Positions 30,697 through 39,667 of a stretch of DNA of 64,000 nucleotides are shown piece by piece. How positions within the stretch are numbered: position 1 is the stretch's first letter; the number at the start of each line of letters is the position of its first letter. Source of the stretch: Bacillota bacterium (lineage in GTDB: Bacteria; Bacillota; Clostridia; Christensenellales; UBA1242); contig WRCD01000004.1 in the NCBI GenBank assembly GCA_009784185.1, positions 1 through 64,000 of the forward strand. The letters are read 5' to 3'. Both the position numbers and the translations under genes were made by a program. The notes under the pieces were generated by a model. It saw only the letters and a list, made by a program, of their open reading frames with translations. It made no database searches and was not told where the DNA came from.

Positions 30697-32487
30697 ATGA
30701 AATTTGGTAGGCTTATAAACGGAGAGCTGAGAAAAATATCGTTAAGACCTATTCTGTACATAGTTACGGCTGTTTTGGTTTTGGCGCTTATTCTTTCGGT
30801 TACCTTGTTCAGCCCTACCCCCAGAGGCGATGAGCGGTATAAAATAGACGGCGCCAACATAAGCGAAGTTTACTCCGGTTTTACTGCCGGTTCGGGAAAT
30901 GTAAACAAAAACGCATATGATTTAGCCTTTGCCGGACTGCTTAATACAATTACCTATTATGAAGATATAAATTCTGACTCAGAACTTAGTTTTACCCATG
31001 AGCTTAAAGCTTTGTTTACCGTAATTACCAATTCGGCCAATCTGGGGCCCAGCGGTAAATTTGAAATATATGTTCAGAAAGTAAGAAATCCAAACCCGGG
31101 AGAATGGGCAGGCGGTGCCGACCAGGAAGCCGAGATTGCAAGACAGGAATTAATTACCGCCATAAAACAGCTTCAACTGCGTTATAATACAATTGCGGAA
31201 GCCACACCTATGAGCGTGCTGATTAAATATGACGACCATATAAAAATAAACGAGCTGTTAACTTCGCTAATCAATGCTTTAGATAAACCGCTTGTTGATT
31301 ACAGCCAGCAGAGCGTTCACCAGCTCATAGTAAATGAAATAGACGACGGCAGTTACCTGACCGCACTCTCCGGCCGGTTAAACTCCATAGAAGATATTAT
31401 TGTAAGAGAAGAAACCTTAACTCGGTTAAACGAATGGTATGCCGAAGCCGAAACCAGGCTTCTGGCTCAGGCCGAACTTATTGAAGAGGTTTATGCTACC
31501 CTTGGCGGCACAATGGTTGGCAATGCCGTGTTGCAGGAGTATAAAAACGACATAGGAAACTATTACTCTACCGTAGACCTTATCGGTAAGCTGGTTCATA
31601 GCACTATTACGCTGGAAATAATCAAAGACAAAAATGATGCTGCAATTCACCAGTACCGCGGCTTTAAAGATATTTACACATATCAGTTGAGAGAAAGTCA
31701 GGCCAAAGCCGCTTACCTTTTTGAAAACAATAAGTTTGCTTACGAATATGCTAATGTATTCTCTATCAACCGGACCAGCAATGCTGCGGTGAGTGCATTT
31801 GATTTTATATTCTTCGGATTAGAACTGTTTGGCTTCATTATTTTAATTACTTGTGTGGTGCTTGGTGCAAGCAGTTTTGCAGGAGAATCAAGCAGCGGAA
31901 CGTTGAAGCTGCTTGCAATACGGCCGTACACTCGCAACAAGCTGCTTACGGGCAAACTTCTTTCAACGCTGATATTCGGCTTTATTCTGGTAATTTTCGG
32001 CAGCATTGTACTGTTGCTGATAGGAATCACCTTACATTGGATAGATTTAACGCCGATACTTGCAGTATTTAACGGCACAATAGCATTTGCAATCTCGCCT
32101 TGGCTGTTAATGCTGATATATATCGCGCAGCTGCTATTTAAGATTTTTGTATACACATTGTTTGCGGTGTGTGTTTCAACCTTGCTCAGAAGTAATATGG
32201 CGGCAGTGGCAATAAGCATATTGGTATACTTCCTGTCCAGCTTGTTTAGCGTAATATTCAGTGCCAGTTATTGGTATGCGTATGTGCCGTTTACAAACAT
32301 TGACCTGTTTAAATACTTTGGAGGGTCGTTTATATCCGGAGTAGGAAACAGCCCGCTTGCGGTCATATTCTCCACCCCGATGTTGTACAACATGAACTTT
32401 TATATAAGTATCGGCCTGAGCGCCGCGTTGGTAATAGCCCTGTTTATAACAACCTATATTGTGTTTAACAAAAGAGAAATAAAATAA
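30697..32487 (+). CDS. ABC-2 type transporter permease
   Basis: N-terminal TM, long soluble domain, then multiple TM helices with GESSSGTLKLLAIRPYTRNKLLTGKLLS. Confidence 0.85.
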   Translation: MKFGRLINGELRKISLRPILYIVTAVLVLALILSVTLFSPTPRGDERYKIDGANISEVYSGFTAGSGNVNKNAYDLAFAGLLNTITYYEDINSDSELSFTHELKALFTVITNSANLGPSGKFEIYVQKVRNPNPGEWAGGADQEAEIARQELITAIKQLQLRYNTIAEATPMSVLIKYDDHIKINELLTSLINALDKPLVDYSQQSVHQLIVNEIDDGSYLTALSGRLNSIEDIIVREETLTRLNEWYAEAETRLLAQAELIEEVYATLGGTMVGNAVLQEYKNDIGNYYSTVDLIGKLVHSTITLEIIKDKNDAAIHQYRGFKDIYTYQLRESQAKAAYLFENNKFAYEYANVFSINRTSNAAVSAFDFIFFGLELFGFIILITCVVLGASSFAGESSSGTLKLLAIRPYTRNKLLTGKLLSTLIFGFILVIFGSIVLLLIGITLHWIDLTPILAVFNGTIAFAISPWLLMLIYIAQLLFKIFVYTLFAVCVSTLLRSNMAAVAISILVYFLSSLFSVIFSASYWYAYVPFTNIDLFKYFGGSFISGVGNSPLAVIFSTPMLYNMNFYISIGLSAALVIALFITTYIVFNKREIK

Positions 32488-32509
32488 CACCCATTCGGGT
32501 GTTATTTTT
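32482..32509 (+). terminator. Intrinsic terminator after ABC permease
   Basis: AAATAACACCC-ATTC-GGGTGTTATTTTTG. Confidence 0.8.
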
Positions 32510-32541
32510 GTTGGCAGGGGGAACGCCCCTGTAAGTAGACA

Positions 32542-32898
32542 TTAATTTTTTATGCGTTTTTTCAATGATTCATAGCGTTCCTGTGTTTTATTTTTAGTCA
32601 TATCAGGTTCGCTTTTCATTCCGTTTGCATAACAATATTTATCATCAAAGTCATATTCAAATTGGTCTTGAGATAAATCCACAAATTTACCGTCAACAAG
32701 ATTATACCAATGATGTCGCACATTGTGTCTGTAAATATCTCCACCGAAGTAATCCCTGACAATAAGTGCTATTGGCACACAGCACCCATGTGTTGGTTTT
32801 TCCTTAATCCATCCATCTTGCCATTCTGGATGCGAGATTGTATTGTCACAACTTTTCAATAAAATTGATTTTAAGTTATCCAGTGTCATAGTCACCAT
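32542..32898 (-). CDS. YunG-like protein of unknown function
   Basis: GCCVPIALIVRDYFGGDIYRHNVRHHWYNLVDGKFVDLSQDQF resembles remembered Bacillus YunG family pattern. Confidence 0.65.
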   Translation of the reverse strand: MVTMTLDNLKSILLKSCDNTISHPEWQDGWIKEKPTHGCCVPIALIVRDYFGGDIYRHNVRHHWYNLVDGKFVDLSQDQFEYDFDDKYCYANGMKSEPDMTKNKTQERYESLKKRIKN

Positions 32899-33046
32899 CC
32901 TTCAAAAGTCTAATTATAAATTCGTTTGGGCTTGCACACCATAATGTTACTTCTTTGCCGTTCTGCAACTTGCAATTAGCATTCTGCGAATTGCACCTGC
33001 TTTTTGTTGATAATCTTTGAAAGTTTTTTCATCTGTTTTCCTTTTT

Positions 33047-33231
33047 AAATGATATTGGCTAGCGCCAATGATATTGTTTCACAATGATATTACTTCGTAA
33101 TGATATTAAATTTGCCACCATCATTGAACGAAGTTCAATATCATTCGCTTGCGAATATCATTCATTTATGAATATCACTTGCCAAAGGCAAATTTAATTG
33201 TGAATTAAGTAAGTTGTCTTACTTAATTCAC
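33047..33231. repeat. Inverted array of mini-hairpins separated by AATGATATT / AATATCATT, ending in a 14-bp perfect hairpin
   Basis: Hairpins TTGGCtagCGCCAA, ATTGTttcACAAT, ATTACttcGTAAT, TGAACgaaGTTCA, ATTCGCttGCGAAT, ATTCATttATGAAT, TTGCCaaaGGCAA, and GTGAATTAAGTAAG-TTGT-CTTACTTAATTCAC. Confidence 0.85.
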
Positions 33232-33232
33232 C

Positions 33233-33306
33233 TGGCAGGGGCGGAGGGAATCGAACCCCCACTAAAGGTTTTGGAGACCTCTGTGATACCACTTCACCAC
33301 GCCCCT
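33233..33306 (-). tRNA. tRNA-Trp (anticodon CCA), 3' CCA encoded
   Basis: AGGGGCGTGGTGAAGTGGTATCACAGAGGTCTCCAAAACCTTTAGTGGGGGTTCGATTCCCTCCGCCCCTGCCA folds as a cloverleaf with 7-bp acceptor stem. Confidence 0.96.
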
Positions 33307-33317
33307 AAATTTATGCT

Positions 33318-33366
33318 GTCATTGCGAGCCTAACCCGAAACTTCTTCAAACGAAGCAATCCCATGG
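33318..33366. repeat. Family B element (half) next to the tRNA 5' end
   Basis: GTCATTGCGAGCC...CTTCAAACGAAGCAATCCCATGG. Confidence 0.8.
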
Positions 33367-33435
33367 ACAGGGAAACAACAATTTGATTATACAAAATTAT
33401 TAGCCATAAGTCAATAGATATGGTATAATAGCCGT

Positions 33436-33885
33436 ATGAAAAACATTGAAATCTATACCGACGGAGCGTGCAGCGGCAATCCGGGCGCAGGCGGCTGGGG
33501 CGCTGTTTTAATTTATGCCGGCCGCGAAAAAGAAATCAGCGGCTTTCAGGCCGATACCACCAACAACCGCATGGAACTTATGGCGGTAATTAAAGCATTG
33601 GAAGCAATAACCGAGCCGTGCAATATAAAGCTGTATTCCGATTCGGCTTATGTAATTAACGCCTTTAAAGAAGGCTGGCTGGAAGCCTGGCAGCAAAACT
33701 CTTGGCGCACCTCCACAAAAAAAGAAGTTAAAAATCCGGATTTGTGGCAGGCACTTCTCTGCCTTGCCCAAAAACACAACATAACCTGGATAAAGGTTAA
33801 GGGGCACTCAGACAACGTTTACAACAACCGCTGCGACACATTAGCTACGGGCGAAATAGCAAAACAACCTATAATTCCCCTTTAA
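33436..33885 (+). CDS. rnhA: Ribonuclease HI; last codons and stop lie in a repeat
   Basis: IEIYTDGACSGNPGAGGWGAVL, NNRMELMAVIKALE, YSDSAYVINAF, WIKVKGHSDNVYNNRCDTLA. Confidence 0.95.
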   Translation: MKNIEIYTDGACSGNPGAGGWGAVLIYAGREKEISGFQADTTNNRMELMAVIKALEAITEPCNIKLYSDSAYVINAFKEGWLEAWQQNSWRTSTKKEVKNPDLWQALLCLAQKHNITWIKVKGHSDNVYNNRCDTLATGEIAKQPIIPL

Positions 33886-33966
33886 GATAAAGGGGTGGAT
33901 GCGCCTTCAGGCGCAGACGGGGTATATGACATATCCCCAGTTTACCCCTCCCCACTAAGGGGGCTT
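33872..33966. repeat. Family A element overlapping rnhA stop codon
   Basis: TAATTCCCCTTTAAGATAAAGGGGTGGATGCGCCTTCAGGCGCAGACGGGGTATATG..CATATCCCCAG..CCCCTCCCC. Confidence 0.85.
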
Positions 33967-34100
33967 TGTTTTTTGTGCAATTTATACAGAGTTTACCATT
34001 ATTTGTAAAAAACATTAAAAATTCTTTGCAATAATAATAAAAAACGGGTAAACTAACTTCTGTACTTAAGGGTATAATACAAATTAAAAGGAGGAGCGAA

Positions 34101-34667
34101 ATGGAGTTTCTGAAGAAAAACTGGATGAAACTGATAGCTGCTCTTCTTGTTGTTGCGGCACTTACATTAGTAGTTATCATGATTATCAACGCAATACCAC
34201 TTTACGCAGAAATGGATCAGCTTGACACATTGACCGGAGGCTTGGGCGGAATGGGAGCATTGGGCAGTTTGTTTTTGATATTGATGGGTACCACAATGGC
34301 ATTGCAAACTATGTTTTGGATAATGCTTGGCATAGCAGTGTCATTACTGACAGTACTGGCTGCACTTGTGCTTAGTATGCTGGGCAAGGGCTCACTTAAC
34401 AAGTTTGTATTGCTTGGCGGCGGCGTTGCATCACTTGCATTAATGGCAGTTGGTTTTATTATTGGCTTGCCAATGCTTGCAGACCTTACTCAAGGTATAG
34501 CAGATGTTAGAACAGCTTTGGCTGGCGACCCTGACCTTGCAGTTCTTAACAGTTTGATGATGTACAACTATTACCAGTTAGTATTTGTGCCTATTATTTA
34601 TGCTGTAGTATTTGCCCTGGCACCAATTCTTTTTGGATTAAACAAATGGTTTGTTGCAAAAGACTGA
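34101..34667 (+). CDS. Hypothetical membrane protein, about 4 TM segments
   Basis: AAAGGAGGAGCGAA-ATG; strongly hydrophobic segments. Confidence 0.7.
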   Translation: MEFLKKNWMKLIAALLVVAALTLVVIMIINAIPLYAEMDQLDTLTGGLGGMGALGSLFLILMGTTMALQTMFWIMLGIAVSLLTVLAALVLSMLGKGSLNKFVLLGGGVASLALMAVGFIIGLPMLADLTQGIADVRTALAGDPDLAVLNSLMMYNYYQLVFVPIIYAVVFALAPILFGLNKWFVAKD

Positions 34668-34683
34668 TTTCGCACCTGAAAAC

Positions 34684-34712
34684 AAAAAGCCACGCATCAG
34701 CGTGGTTTTTTG
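34684..34712. terminator. Bidirectional terminator
   Basis: AAAAAGCCACGC-ATCA-GCGTGGTTTTTT. Confidence 0.75.
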
Positions 34713-35518
34713 TTTTTTGTTTTCTTAAGCAACAAACCGATACCCATTGCTATCAGCAGCACCAGCAGGCTTGCCAGGCTGAATCCGACTATATAAATTA
34801 AGAAGTATACAGGAAACGGAACTGCATTGTAAACATCTCCAAATACCGGCATATGGTTTGGTATTAAAGGGCTTAAATAAAACATATTAAAGCTTTTCGA
34901 CACAGTGTGGTACATAATTATATTGGAAATAAGGGCAATTGTGGCCAGTATTGTAAATATTACTGCAGCGGGCAATATGCTTTTTACGTGAAGTTTAACT
35001 CTGCCGGACAACAAGCAATAAACACCAAGTACAATCATTCCGCCATGAACCACCATGGTTTGAATATTAATGCCAATCATTTCCACAAAAACGCCGCTTG
35101 GATACATCAATACACATATGCCCGCAATCGTTCCGAATGTGGCCAGAAATGCCATGCACCAGTTCTGGACCTTTCCCGGACGTAAAATGCCGGCTATAAG
35201 TGCAATATACATAGGTGTAGAACAGAACTGGAACGGAAAAGCGTACCACGAGTAGCTCCATTCTCCGGTGTTGGAATTAAACCATACATATGCAAGCTGT
35301 TTATAAATTTCAAAAACAATAAACACAATTGCAAACGCCAAAAGAACAATACGGTTTACCTTGTCCGATTTCTTTCGCAGAAAAAAACACACCAGAACTA
35401 TTAAAGCAATTGTAACGCCGATTGACAGCAAGTGAAACCATCCAAACATCTCCGGTCTAGCCATTGTACCGCTAAGCGCCGCCAGAATCTCTTCAAACCA
35501 GTTCATAAAATTCCTCAT
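34697..35518 (-). CDS. YwaF / TIGR02206-like membrane protein
   Basis: Multi-TM protein with WYAFPFQFCSTPMYIALIAGI and EIYKQLAYVW. Confidence 0.75.
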   Translation of the reverse strand: MRNFMNWFEEILAALSGTMARPEMFGWFHLLSIGVTIALIVLVCFFLRKKSDKVNRIVLLAFAIVFIVFEIYKQLAYVWFNSNTGEWSYSWYAFPFQFCSTPMYIALIAGILRPGKVQNWCMAFLATFGTIAGICVLMYPSGVFVEMIGINIQTMVVHGGMIVLGVYCLLSGRVKLHVKSILPAAVIFTILATIALISNIIMYHTVSKSFNMFYLSPLIPNHMPVFGDVYNAVPFPVYFLIYIVGFSLASLLVLLIAMGIGLLLKKTKNKKPR

Positions 35519-35651
35519 TTGTAACTATTGTTTAATAATGTTACTCTTTTTGTGCTTGCTTAGCAAGTAATCTAATAGATTTGTTCCAAAAACTTGTTGA
35601 ATTTCCGCTAAACACAAACCCACCTTATATTGGTTATATGAGACAAATAAA

Positions 35652-35677
35652 GAAAATTCCCCTAGAGGGGAATTTTT
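35652..35677. repeat. Minimal Family A hairpin abutting rny stop codon
   Basis: AAAATTCCCCTAGAGGGGAATTTTTA. Confidence 0.75.
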
Positions 35678-37277
35678 ATTTTGCATATTCCACGGCTCTG
35701 GATTCACGTATAACGTTAACCTTAATCTGCCCCGGATATTCCATTTCGGCTTCAATCTTTTTAGCAATTTCCTTAGCCAGGAACAATGCTCCGTCGTCGT
35801 CAATGTCTTCAGGCTTAACAATTATACGCACTTCTCTGCCGGCCTGGATTGCAAAACTCTTTTCAACGCCCTTAAATCCGTTTGCAATCTCTTCAAGTTT
35901 TTGCAGACGTTTTACGTAGTTTTCTACCGATTCCCGCCTTGCGCCCGGTCTTGCGCTGGATATGGCATCCGCCGCCTGAACCAGAATAGCTTCAATAGAC
36001 TTGTATTCTATATCGCCATGGTGAGCAGCAATACAGTGTACTACCGCAGCACTTTCCTTAAATTTAGTAGCCAAGTCAACACCGATAGTAGTATGAGTGC
36101 CGTCGGTCTCGTGGTCAACTGCTTTACCGATATCATGTAGCATACCGCCCCGTTTTGCTGTACGCACATCTGCACCAAGCTCAGCTGCCATAAGCCCCGC
36201 AATATAAGCAACTTCTAAAGAATGCTTAAGCACGTTCTGCCCGTAGCTTGTTCTGTATTTCAGCCGCCCTATAAGCTTAACCAGCTCCGGATGCACTCCA
36301 TGGATATCTGCGTCCAGCATAGCAGAGTCACCTGCTTCTTTAATTTCTATCTCAATGTCGCGGCGCACCTTAGACACTGTTTCTTCAATACGTGTCGGAT
36401 GAATACGTCCGTCCTGCATTAATTTATCTATAGATATTTTTGCAATTGCTCTGCGCACCGGGTCAAAGCCCGACACCACAATTGAATCAGGTGTGTCATC
36501 AATAATCAGGTCAACACCGGTAGCTGCCTCCAGCGCACGGATGTTTCTGCCTTCCCGGCCTATAAGCCTGCCCTTCATGTCGTCGTTTGGCAGAGTTACG
36601 GTAGAAACAGTTACCTCACTGGTCTGGTCGGCTGCATATTTCTGAATAGCAAGTGCAATAATGTCGTTTGCCTTTTTATGACCTTCGTCTTTTGCCTCTT
36701 GCTCTATGTTACGGACAAGTATGGCAGCTTCTTTTTTGGCTTCTTCTTCAAATTCGCTTATAAGAATATTTTTTGCATCTTCTTTTGTAAGCCCTGATAC
36801 CCGTTCAAGTTCGGTCACAACTTCCTGGTGCTTTTCTGCAAGTGCCTGTTTTTTAGCCTCCAGTTCGTTTGCCTTGTTTTCGAGTCCTAGTTTTGCCTCA
36901 TCAATTCGTTCAATTTTTGTGTCTAAAAGCTTTTCTTTGTTATCCAGACTCTCCTCACGCTGAATTATGCGTTGTTCAATCCTCTGAACTTCATCTCTCC
37001 GCTCTTTTATTTCGGCATTCAGTTCAGACTTTGCTTTGGCTTTTTCTTCTTCTGCCTCACGCTTTGCTTCTTTCAGTATTGTTTTGGATTCACTGTAGGC
37101 CTCTTCTAAAATTTTGGTTGCCTTGCTCTGGGCAGTAGCGGATTTGCGCCCCACCAGCAATTTAAAAACCAAAATACCTGCACCGGCACCTACAATCAGT
37201 CCGCCGACAATCACCAAAACGAGAGCATAAGGCTGCATAACAAAACCAAGCAAACCAACGCTAAAAATGTTTAGCAT
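35676..37277 (-). CDS. rny: Ribonuclease Y
   Basis: N-terminal TM, long coiled coil, KH domain [30 protein letters not shown] domain [23 protein letters not shown]. Confidence 0.95.
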   Translation of the reverse strand: MLNIFSVGLLGFVMQPYALVLVIVGGLIVGAGAGILVFKLLVGRKSATAQSKATKILEEAYSESKTILKEAKREAEEEKAKAKSELNAEIKERRDEVQRIEQRIIQREESLDNKEKLLDTKIERIDEAKLGLENKANELEAKKQALAEKHQEVVTELERVSGLTKEDAKNILISEFEEEAKKEAAILVRNIEQEAKDEGHKKANDIIALAIQKYAADQTSEVTVSTVTLPNDDMKGRLIGREGRNIRALEAATGVDLIIDDTPDSIVVSGFDPVRRAIAKISIDKLMQDGRIHPTRIEETVSKVRRDIEIEIKEAGDSAMLDADIHGVHPELVKLIGRLKYRTSYGQNVLKHSLEVAYIAGLMAAELGADVRTAKRGGMLHDIGKAVDHETDGTHTTIGVDLATKFKESAAVVHCIAAHHGDIEYKSIEAILVQAADAISSARPGARRESVENYVKRLQKLEEIANGFKGVEKSFAIQAGREVRIIVKPEDIDDDGALFLAKEIAKKIEAEMEYPGQIKVNVIRESRAVEYAK

Positions 37278-37403
37278 AGTTTTCTCTCCTTATTTAGTTG
37301 ATATATAGTAACAAATAGTTGTTGATTATTTAATTACTGCTTTAAGTTTAGCCGAAAATAATATAAAAGTCAAGCCAATGCCAAAGTTGTAAAAAATAAA
37401 AAT

Positions 37404-38411
37404 TTACTCTTCCACATCGGCCTTAGCCTTGTATTCTGCTCTTATTTGTGCCTCCAAGCCAGCGGCAATCTCCGGATTTTTATCTAAAAACTCTCTTGCG
37501 TTTTCTTTGCCCTGCCCAATTTTTTCGCCTTTTAGCGCAAACCAGCTGCCGCTCTTTTCAATTAAGCCCATTGCAAGTGCCAGGTCCAGAATACATCCGT
37601 TTTTGGATATGCCTTTACCAAAAATAATATCGCACTCCGCAGTTTTAAACGGAGGAGCAAGCTTGTTTTTAACTATCTTAACCTTCGTGCGGTTGCCAAT
37701 AATGTCGGCCCCTTCTTTAATAGCATCTGCCTTGCGCACATCAATACGCACACTGGCATAAAACTTAAGCGCCTTGCCGCCGGTGGTAGTTTCCGGGTTG
37801 CCAAACATAACTCCTATTTTTTCACGCAACTGGTTGATAAAAATTACACAAGTGTTGCTTTTGTTAATAATGCCCGTAAGCTTACGCAGTGCATGGCTCA
37901 TAAGCCTTGCCTGCAGGCCCACGTGAGAGTCGCCCATCTCTCCGTCTATTTCGGCTTTGGGAGTAAGTGCCGCAACCGAGTCGATAACAATAATATCCAC
38001 TGCTCCGCTATGCACCAGGCTGTCGGTAATCTCCAGCGCCTGCTCACCGGTATCCGGCTGCGAAACATATAATTCAACCAGGTTTACTCCAAGTGCTTTT
38101 GCATAAACCGGGTCAAGCGCGTGCTCTGCATCTATAAACGCCGCAGTTGCACCCATTTTTTGCGCTTCGGCAATAACGTGCAGTGCAACCGTAGTTTTAC
38201 CGGATGATTCGGGTCCGTATATCTCCACTATCCTGCCGCGGGGCAGTCCGCCGATACCTAGCGCCATATCTATAGTAAGTGCTCCGGTTGGAAACACTTC
38301 TATCTTTTGTGCGGGAGCATCCCCCAGTTTCATAATTGCGCCTTTGCCAAACTGCTTCTCAATTTTGGCCAGTACGTCATCTAATGCTTTGTTTTTGTCA
38401 GTTGTACCCAT
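37404..38411 (-). CDS. recA: Recombinase RecA
   Basis: [66 protein letters not shown]. Confidence 0.97.
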   Translation of the reverse strand: MGTTDKNKALDDVLAKIEKQFGKGAIMKLGDAPAQKIEVFPTGALTIDMALGIGGLPRGRIVEIYGPESSGKTTVALHVIAEAQKMGATAAFIDAEHALDPVYAKALGVNLVELYVSQPDTGEQALEITDSLVHSGAVDIIVIDSVAALTPKAEIDGEMGDSHVGLQARLMSHALRKLTGIINKSNTCVIFINQLREKIGVMFGNPETTTGGKALKFYASVRIDVRKADAIKEGADIIGNRTKVKIVKNKLAPPFKTAECDIIFGKGISKNGCILDLALAMGLIEKSGSWFALKGEKIGQGKENAREFLDKNPEIAAGLEAQIRAEYKAKADVEE

Positions 38412-38433
38412 AATAATTTTTACTTCCTTTTAT

Positions 38434-38446
38434 CAAACTATTGTTC
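38434..38446. promoter_or_regulatory. LexA/SOS box upstream of recA
   Basis: CAAACTATTGTTC adjacent to a minus-strand TATAAT; same core as lexA box. Confidence 0.75.
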
Positions 38447-38449
38447 TAA

Positions 38450-39517
38450 TTATACATTATTATCATAAAAACACAAATCATTTTGACGTAGTTTTTTAAT
38501 TATTTTGTGCATCGCGTTTTTGGTTAACAATTCTGCTACAAACCGCTCTCCTGCGGTTAAATTAAACTTGTACACATGAATGCCGCTGCCGTCGCCCACG
38601 GCTACAAACGGCTTGCTGTATGTGCCGCACAGCACTATTGCAAGCGTGCTTGGGCTTTCCTGTAAAAGGCTTGCCGCTATTTCATACGCAAGCTCAATGC
38701 TGCCTTCCATTGCTTCAGCCTGAGTCTCGGTAATCTTGAGCATACTAAAAAAATCCGGTTTGCGCGCAATAGACTTAAACACCGCCACCGTACTGTCAAA
38801 CTTATTAAAACCCGTTTTCAGTTCGTTAAGCATAATCCCGCCTGTAAGGCTGTCGGCAATGCTGAGTTTAACTTTTCGGAAGGATAACAAATCCTCAACC
38901 ACGTGATAAAGACTTTCATAGCTGTCAGCAAAAATGCTTTCACCAAACTGCTGATACATGGCTCTTTCAACTTCGTCCGCATAAGACTTTTGTGCGGCGG
39001 CAGGCGCATGAAGCACAACGCTGCTTTCCAAACAATGCGAGCTGATATTAAACGATATAGGCGAAGTACCGATAAGCGTTAATAAACTGTCGGTAAGCTG
39101 TGCCCTGCTTATTCCGAATATTTTCAAGACACTTCGGACCTTATCGTAAGTAAACACAGACTCAAACAATTTCAGGTTAAGGTTTTTATACAGGTTTTTG
39201 CTGTTTAAATCAATCAGAAGCACATTTCCGCAACTTGCTCCGCAGGCGTTTTGTGTAACTGTCCTGCCCAGCTTAGAGGATATATTTTTCAAAAATTCAT
39301 CAGCAAGGCCGAAAGTGCCGGAATCAAAGACCATAATGCATGGTTCGGTTAGTTGTTTGGATATCAGATTAATGTCGCAGGTGCTTTCATTAAACACAGT
39401 AAGATTTTCTGTTTCCAGCCCGCATAGCGCGCACATATCTTCTAAAACCGGCAAAACCCGACCGTAATAGTCGGGCTGATGCTGTTCCGAAATTATTGCA
39501 ATAAAACTTGTTTTCAT
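38450..39517 (-). CDS. Divergent CinA-like protein with eroded motifs
   Basis: VRSVLKIFGISRAQLTDSLLTLI matches CinA interdomain; DSLTGGIMLNELKTGF aligns with CinA SCTGG region; pgsA-cinA-recA synteny. Confidence 0.75.
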   Translation of the reverse strand: MKTSFIAIISEQHQPDYYGRVLPVLEDMCALCGLETENLTVFNESTCDINLISKQLTEPCIMVFDSGTFGLADEFLKNISSKLGRTVTQNACGASCGNVLLIDLNSKNLYKNLNLKLFESVFTYDKVRSVLKIFGISRAQLTDSLLTLIGTSPISFNISSHCLESSVVLHAPAAAQKSYADEVERAMYQQFGESIFADSYESLYHVVEDLLSFRKVKLSIADSLTGGIMLNELKTGFNKFDSTVAVFKSIARKPDFFSMLKITETQAEAMEGSIELAYEIAASLLQESPSTLAIVLCGTYSKPFVAVGDGSGIHVYKFNLTAGERFVAELLTKNAMHKIIKKLRQNDLCFYDNNV

Positions 39518-39553
39518 AAGTGTCTTTCCCCACTAAACTTGATAATCCCGAGT

Positions 39554-39666
39554 AAATTTCCCTCTTAGTAAGAGGGGTGGCAGCGAAGCTGACGGGGTGT
39601 ATGTTTTTTCTAATCATACACCTCCCCGCCTACGGCGGTACTCCTCTATCTTAGAGGAGAATTCTT
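39554..39666. repeat. Family A, full-length inverted composite between pgsA stop and cinA
   Basis: AAATTTCCCTCTTAGTAAGAGGGGTGGCAGCGAAGCTGACGGGGTGTATG...CATACACCTCCCCGCCTACGGCGGTACTCCTCTATCTTAGAGGAGAATT. Confidence 0.88.
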
Positions 39667-39667
39667 G

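Noticed and set aside
33047-33231. Possible CRISPR array from regularly spaced short repeats
   Set aside because: The AATGATATT/AATATCATT units are 9 nt, flip orientation midway, and the intervening segments are self-complementary hairpins, not spacers; no cas genes.
35525-35821. 98-aa minus-strand ORF with plausible-looking tail (LAEIQQVFGTNLLDYLLSKHKKSNIIKQ)
   Set aside because: Its first half overlaps rny in another frame and a Family A hairpin; no usable start in the unique part. Possibly a gene remnant, not supported.
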